From contig DATCLN010000074.1 of assembly GCA_036563895.1 (NCBI GenBank), positions 1 to 16,048 on the forward strand: a stretch of 16,048 bases of DNA, read 5' to 3'. The translations under genes and the position numbers were made by a program. The DNA is from ZCTH02-B3 sp036563895. Its GTDB lineage: Bacteria; Bacillota; Bacilli; Paenibacillales; Paenibacillaceae. The notes under the pieces are model-generated. The model did no database searches. It was not told the origin of the DNA and saw only the letters and a list, made by a program, of their open reading frames with translations. Positions 13,989-16,048 of this stretch are shown one piece after another (position 1 is the first letter of the stretch; each line of letters begins with the position of its first letter).

Positions 13989-14024
13989 TGCAGGTTCTTC
14001 ATGACCTGCAAGTTCTTCATGACC
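13989..14024. repeat. Tandem 18-bp repeat between acuA and acsA
   Basis: TGCAGGTTCTTCATGACC (13989-14006) is followed directly by TGCAAGTTCTTCATGACC (14007-14024), with one mismatch in 18. The second copy ends in ATGACC, the likely acsA -35 at 17 bases from TATAAT. The first copy covers the acuA -35 position. Two binding sites for one regulator, about 1.7 helical turns apart, are plausible. Confidence 0.8.
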
Positions 14025-14047
14025 GGGCGGGAGGGTTGTGTTATAAT
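14019..14047 (+). promoter_or_regulatory. acsA: acsA promoter
   Basis: A perfect extended -10, TGTTATAAT (14039-14047), has a TGAC-core -35 (ATGACC, 14019-14024) 17 bases upstream. Transcription should start near 14054, at the edge of the cre-like site. Confidence 0.75.
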
Positions 14048-14054
14048 GGTGCGG

Positions 14055-14068
14055 TGAAAGCGGATACG
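14055..14068 (+). promoter_or_regulatory. CcpA-binding cre-like site at the acsA transcription start
   Basis: TGAAAGCGGATACG matches the cre consensus TGNNARCGNWWWCA at every fixed position but the last. It begins about 7 bases after the -10, so bound CcpA would block initiation. B. subtilis acsA and acuABC are known CcpA targets with a cre in this same divergent region. Confidence 0.65.
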
Positions 14069-14125
14069 AATGTGACAAAACGGTGAACCGCCAAGACGCC
14101 AATCCAAAACGGGAAGGTGAAGGAA

Positions 14126-15847
<1,722 letters not shown>

Positions 15848-15865
15848 GCCGCCGGTGTTGGCGGC
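15848..15865 (+). other. Hairpin directly after acsA
   Basis: GCCGCC (15848-15853) and GGCGGC (15860-15865) pair with a 6-base loop right after the stop codon. There is no T-tract, so it may only slow exonucleases. A second small repeat, GCCGG/CCGGC, follows within 25 bases. Confidence 0.4.
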
Positions 15866-15909
15866 GCATCAGGCCGGTCGAAAGCCGGCAACGGCGCCGC
15901 AGGGTCCCA

Positions 15910-16048
15910 ATCGAGTAGAAGGGGGCGGCTAGCCCCCGTCCTCTCACACCACCTGGCATGCGGGTCCGCACCAGGCGGTTCCGAAGAGTTAACGAAATGC
16001 CAAGCAACATTCAAGCATGCTGACCAGCCCTTGCGCCTGAAAATATCG
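15910..16048 (-). mobile_element. 3' end of a group II intron (domains V and VI), continuing past the window
   Basis: Read on the minus strand, 15980-15948 folds as domain V: ACCGCCTGG pairs with CCAGGTGGT (9 bp), then a two-base TG bulge, TGCG/CGCA and a 4-base cap. The lower stem contains CGC, the catalytic triad form remembered for class IIC introns. GTGTGAGAGGACGGGGG then leads into domain VI (GGGGGC/GCCCCC), and the element ends CTACTCGAT at 15910, with a candidate bulged branch-point A at 15916, 7 bases from the end. This 3' tail is one I recognise from Geobacillus/Bacillus group II introns. The 5' part and most of the encoded protein lie outside, so class and activity are inferred. Confidence 0.75.
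15989..16048 (-). CDS. C-terminal 19 residues of a putative intron-encoded reverse transcriptase (partial)
   Basis: On the minus strand an open frame enters at the window edge and ends at TAA (15991-15989), only about 9 bases before domain V. That is where the protein encoded in domain IV of a group II intron usually stops. The visible residues are RYFQAQGLVSMLECCLAFR. The QGLVSM pattern resembles the C-termini of such proteins, but 19 residues are too few to prove it. No catalytic domain can be seen. Confidence 0.45.
   Translation of the reverse strand, partial: RYFQAQGLVSMLECCLAFR

Noticed and set aside
12083..14086. 667-residue plus-strand open frame opposite acuC and acuA
   Set aside because: It is a shadow of two well-recognised minus-strand genes. 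It has no domain and no ribosome site, and it crosses the ccpA terminator.

Overview
The window looks like a chromosomal core region of a high-GC, probably thermophilic member of the Bacillales. The evidence is gene order: ytxJ next to ccpA, then acuC and acuA opposite a divergent acsA, which is a classic Bacillus-group arrangement. The promoters are sigma-A-like and often have an extended -10. Shine-Dalgarno sites are strong and GTG/TTG starts are used. The first esterase is very close to Geobacillus Axe2. The genus cannot be fixed from this sequence alone.

Layout. Positions 1-201 (minus) hold the N-terminal end of an Orn/Lys/Arg decarboxylase, divergent from an MFS exporter (417-1592). A small unknown coiled-coil-like protein (1796-2035) follows and ends in a strong terminator. 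A tightly packed plus-strand run comes next: Axe2-like acetylxylan esterase, 6-phosphogluconate dehydrogenase (gnd), shikimate kinase (aroK), an atypical EPSP synthase (aroA), a CoA-binding protein, a sugar PTS EIICBA, and PTS enzyme I (ptsI), which overlaps the EIICBA gene by 4 bases. ytxJ and ccpA each have a promoter of their own. ccpA converges on acuC, and its intrinsic terminator lies inside the acuC coding sequence. acuC and acuA (minus) are divergent from acsA (plus). The last ~140 bases are the 3' end of a group II intron on the minus strand, cut by the window edge.

How the genes fit together. The PTS imports and phosphorylates sugar using PEP through enzyme I. Gnd feeds the pentose phosphate pathway, a source of erythrose-4-phosphate. 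AroK and AroA spend ATP and PEP on chorismate synthesis. CcpA is the global carbon-catabolite regulator that reads PTS state through HPr-Ser-P. It probably controls acsA through a cre-like site at the acsA transcription start. AcsA scavenges acetate, and AcuA and AcuC switch it off and on by lysine acetylation and deacetylation. The neighbourhood is therefore a carbon-flux control block.

No stretch above 300 bases lacks a gene. The largest gaps (202-416, 1593-1795, 13946-14125) hold promoters, inverted or tandem repeats and a cre-like site. I found no tRNA, rRNA, CRISPR array or phage genes. The window is mostly ordinary housekeeping DNA. The points most worth a second look are the tandem repeat between acuA and acsA, the terminator inside acuC, the MurA-like active-site signature in AroA, the absence of ptsH and acuB, and the intron tail.
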